Assembly: GCA_964203655.1 (NCBI GenBank)
Contig: CAXNMJ010000004.1
Span: 1-64,000, forward strand
Source of the DNA: BACL27 sp947488385
GTDB lineage: Bacteria; Actinomycetota; Acidimicrobiia; Acidimicrobiales; Ilumatobacteraceae
DNA length: 64,000 nt
Reading direction: 5' to 3'
Each line of letters opens with the position of its first letter. The first letter of the stretch is position 1. A model generated the notes under the pieces. That model did not search any database. It saw only the letters and a list, made by a program, of their open reading frames with translations, and was not told the DNA's origin. Shown here in pieces: positions 25,451 to 34,710 of the stretch. A program made the position numbers and the translations under genes.

Positions 25451-26197
25451 GAAGTTTGCTTAACAAAACTTCGAATACTCTCCGCAAAAACATTTTCCTG
25501 TTCAATGTGAGGAGTGTGACCCGAATTTTTGACAATCTGCAAACTGGCATTTGTACCGATTGCTTGCACCATTCTGTTCGGCAAGTTCAACATATTTCGA
25601 ATCATTTTCGCCAGCCATAACTAGAACAGGCATCTCAAGTTCGTTGAGTTTTGTCCAAGTGGGTTGCTGGCGACCGGCGCCGCAAAGCCGCAGACTCGAA
25701 CTCAATCCGATTGCAGTGTTTTTCAGACGAACTGCTCGCTGGTTATTTTCTTTGGTTAATCCGCTGAATAGCGGGTTCGTCAACCACTCGTCAATGAATT
25801 GCGCAACACCAATCTGCTCAACCCGTTTTGCTAACTCCTCATCACTAGTAAGTCTCTTGTTGCGTAAGTCTTTTTCTTCGATGCCGGCAGAAGTGCTCAC
25901 GAGAACGAGTCGCTTGACAGTTTTGGGCTCAGCAAATGCCGCTGTTAGACAGAATCTTCCACCCATCGAATAACCGACATACGTTGCCTCACCGCCGACT
26001 TCAATTATCGATCGGGCGCCAGACTCAAGATTGAGCGAAACATCGCTTGAGTCGCCGTGGTTGGGTGCATCGATGGCGAGAAGTTCAAACTCACTTTTCA
26101 ACTGCTGGGCAATCCCGTCCCACGTTTCACAGGTTTGGGTGAAACCATGAACCAAGACAATGCGCTCACCGAGGCCAACCCGTTTGCTTGAGAGCAT
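25447..26197 (-). CDS. menH: Alpha/beta hydrolase, MenH-like; one frame break
   Basis: Probable SHCHC synthase, eliminating pyruvate from the MenD product. VLVHGFTQTCETWD is the oxyanion-hole strand, YVGYSMGGRF (about 75) carries the nucleophile Ser, and an Asp lies in MAGENDSKY. As given, the frame loses the family end; dropping one base near 25580 (the CC in GCCG) restores NRMVQAIGTNASLQIV, then NSGHTPHIEQE with the catalytic His, and a stop at 25447. Corrected length is about 249 residues. The start ATG 26197 is divergent from menD. Confidence 0.8.
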
Positions 26198-26277
26198 TGT
26201 TTAGCTCATTTCCTATTCTTTGTGCGCTTTGCCACAGGCCTGAAATTTTTCACTCGCATTGCTGCCACGATAGAGGC

Positions 26278-27978
26278 ATGGCTTCTTCGGCAGCGATTAC
26301 CGCGACTTTTTGCGCCACTTTGGTGGATGAATGGCTCGCCTGTGGAGTTCGGCATGCAGTCGTTTCGCCCGGCTCTCGATCAACTCCGATGGCGCTTGCC
26401 ATTGCGAATCGCACTGAGCTTCAAGTTCACATCTTTCATGACGAACGCAGCGCAGCGTTTGCCGCACTGGGTATCGGCAAAGCATCAGGTGTGCCAGCGA
26501 TTCTGCTGTGCACATCCGGAACTGCCGCTGTCGAGTTTCATCCCGCAGTAGTTGAAGCACATCACGCTGAGGTTCCAGTTTTGGTTTGCACAGCAGATCG
26601 ACCCCCCGAACTTCAGGCAGTTGGTGCACCACAGACAATTGATCAGCAAAATCTTTACGGCGTTGCTGTCAGAAAATTTATTAATGCCGAAGTAGCAGAC
26701 GACGCTCAAGCAGGTAGTTGGCGAGATTTGGCACAAACTGCTTTCGTAAGCACAGTTGGTCAACGTCAGGGTCCAGTGCACTTGAACTTGCAGTTTCGTG
26801 AACCTCTTGTAGGTGAAGCAACAGAACTTCCGCAGCGAAATTCTGCGCATAGTTCAATAAGCAAACCTGTACCAAGTGTTTCGCCACGTCAGTTAAAAAA
26901 ACTCCGCAAACTTTTGTCATCTTCGCAAGGTCTGATTGTCGCAGGGCCCGAAAATTATTTGGCCGATTCTGTAATTCAACTCGCAGAGAGTTTGGGTTGG
27001 CCAGTTCTTGCCGACCCACGAAGCAAAGTTCGCGTCGAACATCGCTTGGTGATCGCAGCGGCAGACGCAATGCTTCGAGACAACAAATTCGCCGAGTCAC
27101 ACACGCCTGAGGTCGTACTTCGTTTTGGTACGCCACCTGCATCAAAAGTAGTCAACACATGGTTGGCTAATTCGGGGGCGACTCAAGTTGTGTTAACAAC
27201 AACGCCAACCCTTGTTGACCCAGACCGCAAATGCGCACTGCACATGCAATGCGAGATTGATGCGATTTGTTCAGAACTCATCGAGAGTATTGCGCCACAA
27301 GCAAACACAACATGGTCAAGTTCTTGGACCCAAGCCGAAGAACTAGCGCAAGTTGCGATAAACACCGCACTCACAAATGAACTGAAGATAAGTGAGCCAG
27401 CAATCGCACGAACTATCTATGCGTCTATGCCAAGCAACTCGCATCTTGTGGTGTCGAGTTCAATGCCAATTCGCGACGTTGAATGGTATGGCGCACCGCG
27501 CTCGGGGTTGACGGTGCATGCCAACCGTGGTGTGAACGGAATTGACGGTGTCGTCTCTACAGCAGTAGGTGTAGCCCTGGCAACAAATGAGCCCACTGCT
27601 TTATTGATCGGTGACGTCGCCTTGTTGCACGATACAAATGGATTGCTCAACTTAAACATGCGAAATCTCGATTTACGCATTTTCGTTGTTGATAACAACG
27701 GTGGAGGAATCTTTTCGTTTCTGCCACAAAAGACTTCACTCGATGAAACCCGTTTTGAAAAGGTTTTCGGAACGCCACATCAAGTCGACATTGAAGCATT
27801 GGCTAGAGCGCACAATGTTTCTGCCCAAACAATTGAAAGTCTCGACGACTTAGTGATGGCGGTTGCTCAACGTGGTTTACGTCTGACTCGAATCGTCACG
27901 AACCGTGACGAAAACGTCAAAGTTCACGACCGAATTCACCAGAATGTTGTGGCGGCGCTTCGCCAAGCAAATAACTAA
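26278..27978 (+). CDS. menD: MenD, SEPHCHC synthase
   Basis: A 566-residue thiamine-diphosphate enzyme condensing isochorismate with 2-oxoglutarate. VVSPGSRSTPMALA (about 25) and HDERSAAFAALG with the ThDP-activating Glu are visible; the C-terminal domain has the GDVALLHDTNGLL metal/ThDP site and NRGVNGIDG. Start at ATG 26278, with TAGAGG just upstream; a longer frame from 26188 has no family similarity. Divergent from menH across 80 bases and convergent with menF. Confidence 0.93.
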   Translation: MASSAAITATFCATLVDEWLACGVRHAVVSPGSRSTPMALAIANRTELQVHIFHDERSAAFAALGIGKASGVPAILLCTSGTAAVEFHPAVVEAHHAEVPVLVCTADRPPELQAVGAPQTIDQQNLYGVAVRKFINAEVADDAQAGSWRDLAQTAFVSTVGQRQGPVHLNLQFREPLVGEATELPQRNSAHSSISKPVPSVSPRQLKKLRKLLSSSQGLIVAGPENYLADSVIQLAESLGWPVLADPRSKVRVEHRLVIAAADAMLRDNKFAESHTPEVVLRFGTPPASKVVNTWLANSGATQVVLTTTPTLVDPDRKCALHMQCEIDAICSELIESIAPQANTTWSSSWTQAEELAQVAINTALTNELKISEPAIARTIYASMPSNSHLVVSSSMPIRDVEWYGAPRSGLTVHANRGVNGIDGVVSTAVGVALATNEPTALLIGDVALLHDTNGLLNLNMRNLDLRIFVVDNNGGGIFSFLPQKTSLDETRFEKVFGTPHQVDIEALARAHNVSAQTIESLDDLVMAVAQRGLRLTRIVTNRDENVKVHDRIHQNVVAALRQANN

Positions 27979-27998
27979 AACTAATTACGTAGATCTGG

Positions 27999-29192
27999 TT
28001 ACGGGCGTATCAACGCCGCAAGCATCGCCTGAAACTTGGCTTGAGTTTCTGCCAGTTCGTTTTGTGGTTCACTATCGGCAACGATGCCGCCGCCGGCAAA
28101 TAGGCGGGCTGTTGTTTGCGAAGCATCAAACTCGGCGCAGCGAATCGAGACTGCAAATTTGCCGTCACCATTTGCGTTGAAAAAACCTACTGCGCCGCCG
28201 TATCTGCCACGGTTCATGCCTTCAACTTTGGCAATGTGATCAAGAGCGATCTCGCGTGGTGCGCCGCCGAGAGCAGGAGTGGGCGAGAGTGCATAGGCGA
28301 GATCAAGCACGCTTGGTCGAGGTTCACTCAACTGGCCAGAAATTTCAGTTCCTAAATGTTGCACGTTGGCAACCGAAACAATTGACGGATCTGCTTGCCA
28401 ATCCAAAAATGAGCACCAAGGCAACAGAGTGTCACGCACCATGTCAATGACAATGCGATGCTCAATTTGATTTTTCGCACTAGATATCAGCTCTTGCGCA
28501 AATTTTGCGTCTGTTTCTATGTTTCCAGTTCTTGGCACTGTGCCAGCCAGCGGATGACTCTTCACCTGATTGCCAAGTACTGAAACTAAAAGTTCAGGTG
28601 ATGCCCCGATAAAGCCTTCGAAGAGATATCGATAGCTCGAGCCAAACGATGCTTTTAGACGAAGCAAAATTGCTCGAACATCAAAACTCTGGCTGCAGGT
28701 CACGAAGATATCTCTCGCAATTACGGCTTTGGCAAGTTTGTTTTCGCGTACAGCCTCGGCTGTGATGCGAACTGCTTCAAGGTAGTGATCAACTGACACC
28801 CCAGGATTCACAGCAAATGACGCAGCAACCTGCACTTGGGTTGGTGATTGATCGAATTCAAACTCAGCATCATCAATCGTTGTTATCCATTGCTCGCCGC
28901 GCTGAGTTTTGCCAATTACGACTTTTGGAATAACGAACTCATGAGCGTCGGTGCTTATGAATGGAATGCAGCCAATCGCTATGGGTCCAGCATCAGCGAC
29001 ACCGCTTTGGTTGTCGTCTTTAATGTTGCGCAAACAATCCTCGGCAGTATTGCGGTCAACGCGCTGTGCAACTCCACGACCTGCAACTCCAACACCGTCT
29101 CGAACAAATAGGTAGCCATCGCTTCCGGCGAAGTCGTTGAGATCAATCTGACTATCGGTCAAGTCAGACAGCAAACGTGTCGTCGAGCGCAT
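27999..29192 (-). CDS. menF: Isochorismate synthase (MenF)
   Basis: A 397-residue chorismate-binding enzyme converting chorismate to isochorismate, the committed step of menaquinone synthesis. The C-terminal catalytic half contains ASPELLVSVLG, SHPLAGTVPRTGN, EHRIVIDMVRD, PTPALGGAP and AGGGIVADSEPQNE, which match MenF/EntC. Its ATG begins directly after the menG stop, so the two are one transcript. No salicylate or siderophore genes lie nearby, so menaquinone is the likely fate. Confidence 0.9.
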   Translation of the reverse strand: MRSTTRLLSDLTDSQIDLNDFAGSDGYLFVRDGVGVAGRGVAQRVDRNTAEDCLRNIKDDNQSGVADAGPIAIGCIPFISTDAHEFVIPKVVIGKTQRGEQWITTIDDAEFEFDQSPTQVQVAASFAVNPGVSVDHYLEAVRITAEAVRENKLAKAVIARDIFVTCSQSFDVRAILLRLKASFGSSYRYLFEGFIGASPELLVSVLGNQVKSHPLAGTVPRTGNIETDAKFAQELISSAKNQIEHRIVIDMVRDTLLPWCSFLDWQADPSIVSVANVQHLGTEISGQLSEPRPSVLDLAYALSPTPALGGAPREIALDHIAKVEGMNRGRYGGAVGFFNANGDGKFAVSIRCAEFDASQTTARLFAGGGIVADSEPQNELAETQAKFQAMLAALIRP

Positions 29193-29912
29193 TTAGTTAC
29201 GCGTGGCGACAATCAACTGGGTGAGTCCGCCAGAAAGCTGTTGGTGTTGGGCATCTGCGAACCCACACTTTGTCAGCATCTCGATCAGCTCAGTTGGTTT
29301 TGGTAGATAGGCGACACTGCGTGGCAGATATTTGTAAGCGGCGCGATCCGAGAAGAGTCCGCCGATAATCGGCACTACTTTGCCGAAATATATTTTGTTG
29401 CCAAAACGAATAAATGGATTCGTCGGCACGCTTACGTCGAGCAGTGCTATTCGTCCACCGTGGCGTGTGACCCGAGCCAGTTCGAAGAAGAAGGTCTGAA
29501 GATTTTCTAGATTGCGCAAGGCGAAGCCACATGTGATGCCGTCTACGCAAGAATTCGGGATAGGTAGTTTCAAAATATCGACTTGACTGCGCGGCGCTCC
29601 GCTTCGGTCGGCACTGAGCATGCCGTAAGAGAGATCCATCGAGATTGGTGTGTAGCCGTTCTTTTTAAGTTCGATACACAGATCGCCAGTACCGCTGGCA
29701 AGGTCTAAAACGCGTGATCCCTTCGGCAAATTGAGCGAGGCGATTGTTGTTTTGCGCCAGCGAACATCCAAGCGAAACGTCATCAGGCGATTGACGAAGT
29801 CGTACCTCGGAGCGATGGCATCGAACATCTCACGCACCGCTTCAACTTTTTCGGCACCTTTGGGCAGGTCGTTTCGGTCCCACTTTCGGTGTTTGTTGGC
29901 TTTGGCTGACAC
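29193..29912 (-). CDS. menG: Demethylmenaquinone methyltransferase (MenG/UbiE)
   Basis: About 239 residues from GTG 29912, seven bases after TAGCCT on the minus strand; an earlier start at 29936 is less supported. The SAM loop is VLDLASGTGDLCIEL, preceded by FDAIAPRYDFVNRLMTFRLD, the UbiE family signature, and followed by CGFALRNLEN. It methylates demethylmenaquinone as the last pathway step. First gene of the menG-menF pair. Confidence 0.92.
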   Translation of the reverse strand: MSAKANKHRKWDRNDLPKGAEKVEAVREMFDAIAPRYDFVNRLMTFRLDVRWRKTTIASLNLPKGSRVLDLASGTGDLCIELKKNGYTPISMDLSYGMLSADRSGAPRSQVDILKLPIPNSCVDGITCGFALRNLENLQTFFFELARVTRHGGRIALLDVSVPTNPFIRFGNKIYFGKVVPIIGGLFSDRAAYKYLPRSVAYLPKPTELIEMLTKCGFADAQHQQLSGGLTQLIVATRN

Positions 29913-30002
29913 GCGATTCAGGCTAGGGCAAATCACTATGAGTCAGGCTGGTAATGGATTTGTGACACAAGTCTGACAAACTACAGCAGGGAGAAATTTG
30001 CT

Positions 30003-31223
30003 TTGATTGATTTTTCATTTGCACCAGAGGTTGAAAAAGTTCGCTTGAAGGTCCGTGACTTCATGGATAAAGAAGTTCGACCCGCATGGGACGCGATAGA
30101 CCAAAAAGATCGCGGAGAAGTTGTTCGAACGATTGTTTCATTGCGCGGCAAGGCACGCAAAGAATGGAATCTCTGGTTGCCTCACATGCCAGCCGAATGG
30201 GGCGGCATGGGTCTTGGGCCAACTGCGATGGCTGCGGTTTCTGCAGAGGCCGCGAAAGTCAGTATCGGACCATTTGTCTTGAATGCTCAGGCACCTGACG
30301 AAGGCAATCAACACACACTTTTGCATTGGGCGACCGACGAACAAAAAGAAAAATACCTTCGTCCGCTTTGTGAGGGCACAGCGCGCAGTTGCTTTGCGAT
30401 GACCGAGCCTGAAGTCGCTGGTAGCGATCCGACTTTGATTAAGACTCACGCATATCAAGATGGCGACGAGTGGGTGATCAACGGCCACAAGTGGTTTATA
30501 TCTGGTGCTCGTGGCGCGCAATTCGCATTGTTGGTTGCGCGCACTGAAGACAATCCGGACATGCCGCAGGCAGCCAACTCATGTTTTCTTGTTGATATTC
30601 CGAGCGAGGGTTTCAACATCGTGCGCGACGTCGAAACAATGTCTGGTGGTCATAATCATTGCGAGATTTTGATTGAAGACCTTCGCGTGCCGGCAAAAAA
30701 TATGTTGGGCGGCCGGGGTCAAGGTCATTTGTTGGGTCAATATCGACTCGGGCCAGCGCGACTCGCTCACTGCATGCGTTGGATCGGCCAGGCCGAGATC
30801 GCACTTGACATGATGGTTGATCGCGCTTTGAATCGCTATTCGCATGGCTCGATTCTGGCTGAGAAGCAGGGCATTCAATGGTTGATCGCCGATTCGTCCG
30901 TAGAGCTTTATCAGTGCAAGCTGATGGTTCTTCACGCGGCTTACAAAATTGAAAGTGGACAGACTTTTACTTCTGAAGTCTCGATGGCCAAGCACTTCGT
31001 CGCCAATAGTTTGTGGAGAATCATCGACCGTGCGATTCAAGTGCACGGCGCACTTGGCTATTCGACCGACACACCGTTGGCACACATGCTGCAACAAGCA
31101 CGCTGGAGTCGATTCGCCGACGGCGCAGACGAGATTCATCAGATGCGAATTGCGCAGCGCACGATTGCTGCGTATAAAGACCATGGTTCGACGAAGTCTG
31201 CAACTGGAGATTTGCCGCTATGA
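30003..31223 (+). CDS. Acyl-CoA dehydrogenase (FadE-like)
   Basis: A 406-residue FAD acyl-CoA dehydrogenase. EVRPAWDAID near the N-terminus, MTEPEVAGSDPT, INGHKWFISGA, QVHGALGYSTDTPL and the terminal FADGADEIHQMRIA place it in the ACAD10/11-like FadE group rather than the MCAD group. The start is TTG 30003, with GGGAGAA twelve bases upstream. The stop overlaps the F420-type oxidoreductase start as ATGA, so the pair acts together, perhaps on an unusual acyl-CoA or lipid. Confidence 0.85.
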   Translation: MIDFSFAPEVEKVRLKVRDFMDKEVRPAWDAIDQKDRGEVVRTIVSLRGKARKEWNLWLPHMPAEWGGMGLGPTAMAAVSAEAAKVSIGPFVLNAQAPDEGNQHTLLHWATDEQKEKYLRPLCEGTARSCFAMTEPEVAGSDPTLIKTHAYQDGDEWVINGHKWFISGARGAQFALLVARTEDNPDMPQAANSCFLVDIPSEGFNIVRDVETMSGGHNHCEILIEDLRVPAKNMLGGRGQGHLLGQYRLGPARLAHCMRWIGQAEIALDMMVDRALNRYSHGSILAEKQGIQWLIADSSVELYQCKLMVLHAAYKIESGQTFTSEVSMAKHFVANSLWRIIDRAIQVHGALGYSTDTPLAHMLQQARWSRFADGADEIHQMRIAQRTIAAYKDHGSTKSATGDLPL

Positions 31224-32188
31224 CGACTAAACCACATACGACTTTCGGAATTTTTATTCCACAGGGTTGGAAGATGGAGTTAGTTTCGATTCCTGAACCA
31301 GTTGACAAATGGAAAAAGACGGTTGAGGTCGCTCAGCTGGCTGAGAAACTCGGCTTTGATTCGATTTGGGTTTACGACCATTTTCACAACGTTCCTCGTC
31401 CTGCACACGAAACAGTTTTTGAATGTTGGACTGTGATGTCGGCAATTAGTCAACTCACATCCACGATTCGGCTCGGACAGATGGTTGGTTGCAACTTGTA
31501 TCGCGAACCAAGTTTGTTGGCGAAAATAACGTCCACTCTTGATGTGATTTCCGGTGGCCGACTTGACTGGGGTATCGGTGCTGGTTGGTACGAAAATGAG
31601 TGTCGCGGATACGGCTTTGACTTTCCAGAGCCAAAAGTTCGCATTGCCATGTTGCGTGAGTGTGTCGAGATAGTTCGCTCGATGTGGACACAAGAAGAGA
31701 CGACCTATGACGGCAAGTACTACACAATGTTGCGCGGTAATTGCGATCCAAAGCCGTTGCAGAAACCACACCCGCCAATTTGGATCGGCGGTGGCGGCGA
31801 ACAACTGACATTGCGTGTCGTTGCCCGATACGCCGACTGTTCAAATTTCGGTGGTTCCCCAGAAGAATTCGCACGTAAGCGAGAAATTTTGAAAGGTCAC
31901 TGCCTAGCCGTAGGTCGAGACGAATCAGAGATTCGCAAAACTTGGTCTCCAGATATTTTCATTCGTCGCACAGAAAAAGAGATCAAGGCTGCTGGGTCTC
32001 TAAGTTTGCGAGCAGATCCGTTTGATGACTGGCAGAAAAACAATCTGGTCGGCACCGTTGAGCAGGTCTCTGAGAAGGTGCAGAAGTACATTGACCTCGG
32101 TTGTAGCGGTTTTATTCCTTGGTGCGCCGACTACCCAAGCACTGAGACAGTCGAATTGTTTGCTGAAGTAATGAAAAACTTCAGGTAG
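31220..32188 (+). CDS. LLM-class, probably F420-dependent oxidoreductase
   Basis: A 322-residue luciferase-like TIM-barrel oxidoreductase. GFDSIWVYDHFHNVP, the loop IRLGQMVGCNLYREPSLLAKI, the GGRLDWGIGAGWYENE segment and PPIWIGGGGEQ are characteristic of F420-dependent actinobacterial members. It probably reduces or oxidises an alcohol or enoyl group with coenzyme F420; substrate unknown. Translationally coupled (ATGA) to the upstream acyl-CoA dehydrogenase. Confidence 0.85.
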   Translation: MTTKPHTTFGIFIPQGWKMELVSIPEPVDKWKKTVEVAQLAEKLGFDSIWVYDHFHNVPRPAHETVFECWTVMSAISQLTSTIRLGQMVGCNLYREPSLLAKITSTLDVISGGRLDWGIGAGWYENECRGYGFDFPEPKVRIAMLRECVEIVRSMWTQEETTYDGKYYTMLRGNCDPKPLQKPHPPIWIGGGGEQLTLRVVARYADCSNFGGSPEEFARKREILKGHCLAVGRDESEIRKTWSPDIFIRRTEKEIKAAGSLSLRADPFDDWQKNNLVGTVEQVSEKVQKYIDLGCSGFIPWCADYPSTETVELFAEVMKNFR

Positions 32189-32213
32189 TCGTTTAGCGCG
32201 TTAAACCTAAAAC

Positions 32214-32672
32214 TTACAAGTAGTAGCGAAATACAACTTCAGCAACGCACGAAGGCTTCTTTGCACCTTCAACTTCAAAAGTTGTTTCAAGTGTTACTTG
32301 AACACCGCCCGTCACGTCTTCTACAGCCAAGAGTTTTACGCCTGCACGAAGTTTCGAACCGACAGGCACCGGTGATGGGAAACGCACTTTGTTGGTGCCG
32401 TAGTTGACACCCATGGCAATACCTTCGACACCAAAAATCTGTGGCAAAAATACAGGACCGAGCGAGAGCGTCAAATACCCGTGGGCAATTGGTCCACCAA
32501 ATGGGCCGGCCTTTGCACGCTCAACATCAATGTGAATCCATTGGTGATCGCCAGTTGCATCTGCGAATTTGTTTACTTGTTCTTGACTGATTGTCAAGTA
32601 GTCCGAATAGCCAAGATGATTGCCGACGAGACCTTTAAGGTCAGCGACACTTTTGATAATAAGTTTTGCCAT
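32214..32672 (-). CDS. MaoC-like (R)-enoyl-CoA hydratase
   Basis: A 152-residue hotdog hydratase. FADATGDHQWIHIDVERAK carries the Asp-x4-His hydratase pair, followed by GPIAHGYLTLSL. It closely resembles single-domain MaoC dehydratases (NodN-like) that hydrate enoyl-CoAs to R-3-hydroxyacyl-CoAs. It converges with the LLM gene. A 14-base palindrome (32683-32696) stands just upstream of its ATG and probably controls it. Confidence 0.88.
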   Translation of the reverse strand: MAKLIIKSVADLKGLVGNHLGYSDYLTISQEQVNKFADATGDHQWIHIDVERAKAGPFGGPIAHGYLTLSLGPVFLPQIFGVEGIAMGVNYGTNKVRFPSPVPVGSKLRAGVKLLAVEDVTGGVQVTLETTFEVEGAKKPSCVAEVVFRYYL

Positions 32673-32682
32673 TCGTATAGTT

Positions 32683-32696
32683 TGGCAGATCTGCCA
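32683..32696. promoter_or_regulatory. 14-bp perfect palindrome upstream of MaoC gene
   Basis: TGGCAGATCTGCCA is fully self-complementary, ends ten bases from the MaoC ATG at 32672 and would cover its promoter. A half site, TGGCAGATC, recurs upstream of the next minus-strand gene (near 33177-33185). This suggests an operator for an unidentified regulator shared by the two genes. Confidence 0.45.
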
Positions 32697-32725
32697 TCAA
32701 CAAAGCGAAGGCGGGTAAGAAGTCG

Positions 32726-33166
32726 CTAGTGGTACCAAATTTTTTGATGGCTTCGACTTTGGGGATGCAGAATTAAGGCGCAAAGAGCAACTTCAAAAAT
32801 CAGATTAAGCGTGCTGCCACCGCTCAACTTGTCGTAGATTCCGATTTTGTAGCCGCCAGCTCGCTCTAGGTCTGAATACGCCCAAAACCGCAACACGAAT
32901 GGTGAGAATGCAGCAGCGACGGCAAATTTGTAGCCGAGTTTCAAGTCGTTGGCCATGAAAACTCCGGAGAGTGCATGAAGCGCGACGACGACGAGTCCGA
33001 TGATCAAACCGATCGAATAGCGACTGCGCAAATAGCCCAGGTAGTTAGTTGAGTCAATCAAGCTGATTAGGGCAAAGAAGCCATTCAGGTAGAGCAGCAT
33101 CGCCGAGATCTGCAAGGTCTGCGGTTGCATTCGGTCAAACCATTTGCGCCAATCGATATTTAGCAT
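32726..33166 (-). CDS. Hypothetical four-span membrane protein
   Basis: A 146-residue protein with four hydrophobic stretches (about 18-38, 51-73, 82-100, 118-137) separated by short charged loops. It opens with WRKWFDRMQPQTLQ. I do not recognise a family. It is divergent from era across 48 bases. A half copy of the palindrome found before the MaoC gene lies just upstream. Confidence 0.6.
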   Translation of the reverse strand: MLNIDWRKWFDRMQPQTLQISAMLLYLNGFFALISLIDSTNYLGYLRSRYSIGLIIGLVVVALHALSGVFMANDLKLGYKFAVAAAFSPFVLRFWAYSDLERAGGYKIGIYDKLSGGSTLNLIFEVALCALILHPQSRSHQKIWYH

Positions 33167-33214
33167 CTTCTAATTGTGGCAGATCAGGATCCAACATCTC
33201 GGTAGCCTTCAGTC

Positions 33215-34054
33215 GTGCGCAGTGCTTTCGTTTCGCTAGTGGGTCGACCAAATGTCGGCAAATCCACTTTGTTGAATGCTTTGATTGGCAAGAAAATCAG
33301 CATTGTTTCGGATAAACCGCAGACAACACGCACGCGGGTTCGAGGAATTTTAAATAAAGATGATGCACAGTTGGTTTTCGTTGACACTCCCGGTTTGCAC
33401 AAAGCTTCGACCGCATTAGGAGAACGCGTCAACGCCACGGCTCTCGAGTCAATGCGCGATGTTGACATCGTTTGTCTCGTAGTTGATGCCTCTCAGCCCT
33501 TTGGATCGGGCGATAAGTGGGTGAGTGAGCAACTCGATATTTCAAAGGCGATCGTTGTGCTCAACAAAGTTGACGCCGTATCTTCTGGCAAAGTTCTTGC
33601 ACAATTGAGTGCGCTGTCGCAACTTGGCGCTGCAGAATATTTCCCTGTTTCTGCAAAGTCAGGCGAGGGCATCGAGCAACTTATTGCCGAACTTGTAAAG
33701 CGAGCACCTGATGGTCCAGCGATGTATCCATCAGAAATGGTTTCTGAAACGCCGCAGGCAGAATGGGTCGCCGAACTTGTGCGCGAGCAATTGCTCGCGG
33801 TAACTCGAGATGAGTTGCCTTATTCGATTGCAACGAGAGTCACCGAGTGGGAGTGGCCGCGTGTGCGTTGTGAGATTGTTGTCGAGCGAGAAAGTCAAAA
33901 AGGAATGGTCATTGGCAAGGCCGGAAGTGTGCTCAAGTCAGTGGGTATCGAGGTGCGCAAGCAAATGCCCGACGGGGCTTTTCTAGAACTCTTTGTTGTT
34001 GTCGACAAAGACTGGCAGCACCGTGCCGACCGCGTCGAACGCCTCGGCTACTAA
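33215..34054 (+). CDS. era: GTPase Era
   Basis: A 279-residue ribosome-assembly GTPase. G1 is GRPNVGKST, G2 lies within PQTTRTRV, G3 is VDTPGLH and G4 is NKVD. A C-terminal KH domain (VIGKAGSVLKSVGIEVRKQM) binds the 16S rRNA 3' end. TAGCCT (33203-33208) is exactly six bases before GTG 33215, a leaderless promoter. It precedes a convergent LpqB-like gene by four bases. Confidence 0.95.
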   Translation: MRSAFVSLVGRPNVGKSTLLNALIGKKISIVSDKPQTTRTRVRGILNKDDAQLVFVDTPGLHKASTALGERVNATALESMRDVDIVCLVVDASQPFGSGDKWVSEQLDISKAIVVLNKVDAVSSGKVLAQLSALSQLGAAEYFPVSAKSGEGIEQLIAELVKRAPDGPAMYPSEMVSETPQAEWVAELVREQLLAVTRDELPYSIATRVTEWEWPRVRCEIVVERESQKGMVIGKAGSVLKSVGIEVRKQMPDGAFLELFVVVDKDWQHRADRVERLGY

Positions 34055-34058
34055 ATTT

Positions 34059-34710
34059 TCAGCCGGTGGTGGCTATTAGAAGTGACGAGTAGTCGTCGAA
34101 GCTGACTGGTGAACCGGGCTTGGAGAGGTCGCCTCGACCACGAGGAACAGCAACTTCAACACCGTCAACTGTGAACACGATTTGGCCGACGCCAGGTCGT
34201 CGCGTAAATGTCAACACAAGTTGGGCAATCGCCAAGCGCTGATCAATCGGTGAGAGATCACTCAAGAATTGCGCTGTTGTATCTATCGTGGCGATGCCTT
34301 TCGAAATTGCAACAGTGGCACTCAAATTCTTTGGCAATGCACTTCGCAAACCGAACCCGTTATCGCCACCTGGTGGGCCTGCAACTAGCGCAGCCAAAAC
34401 CTGCGAGGTTGTCGCTGGGCTGGCTACTGAAATGTTCGTCGCCACAACTCGATTGGCGCTGATGTAATAGAGCTCTACTTGTTCTGAAACGACTTCAGGG
34501 ATAGATGATGTTGTATCTTTTGCAGACTCGGGCACAAGAGTTGAACTAGTTGTCGAGGTCGTTGCCTGTTGGTTTAGTTCAACCGGAAGTTCAGATTCGG
34601 GGATTTGAATAACCATGCTCGCGTTCGGTACGCCACATGCACCAAAAAATATCGTCGATAATAACTAGCAATGAACCTCGTTGACCAAGCGTCTTATCAA
34701 AAAATTTCAT
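34059..34710 (-). CDS. GerMN-domain lipoprotein (LpqB-like); one frame break
   Basis: The C-terminal ~110 residues form a GerMN domain (EVLYY-like VELYYISANRV, VLAALVAGPP, QLVLTFTRRPGVGQIVF). As given, the frame opens at 34616 without a signal peptide. Reading from ATG 34710, which overlaps the sensor kinase stop as ATGA, and dropping one base between about 34640 and 34664 gives an N-terminus MKFFDKTLGQRG, a hydrophobic run and the lipobox FGAC (Cys at 34637-34635), then a Ser/Thr-rich linker. It is therefore a surface lipoprotein coupled to the kinase, as LpqB is to MtrB. Confidence 0.78.

Noticed and set aside
25335..25550. Separate small minus-strand gene after menH
   Set aside because: Part of this frame is the real C-terminus of menH after base correction (GHTPHIEQ); the rest overlaps menA.
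27979..27998. Terminator between menD and menF
   Set aside because: The 20-base gap holds no hairpin with a T run.
30579..31184. Long antisense frame opposite the acyl-CoA dehydrogenase
   Set aside because: Composition follows the coding strand's codon pattern; no recognisable motif.
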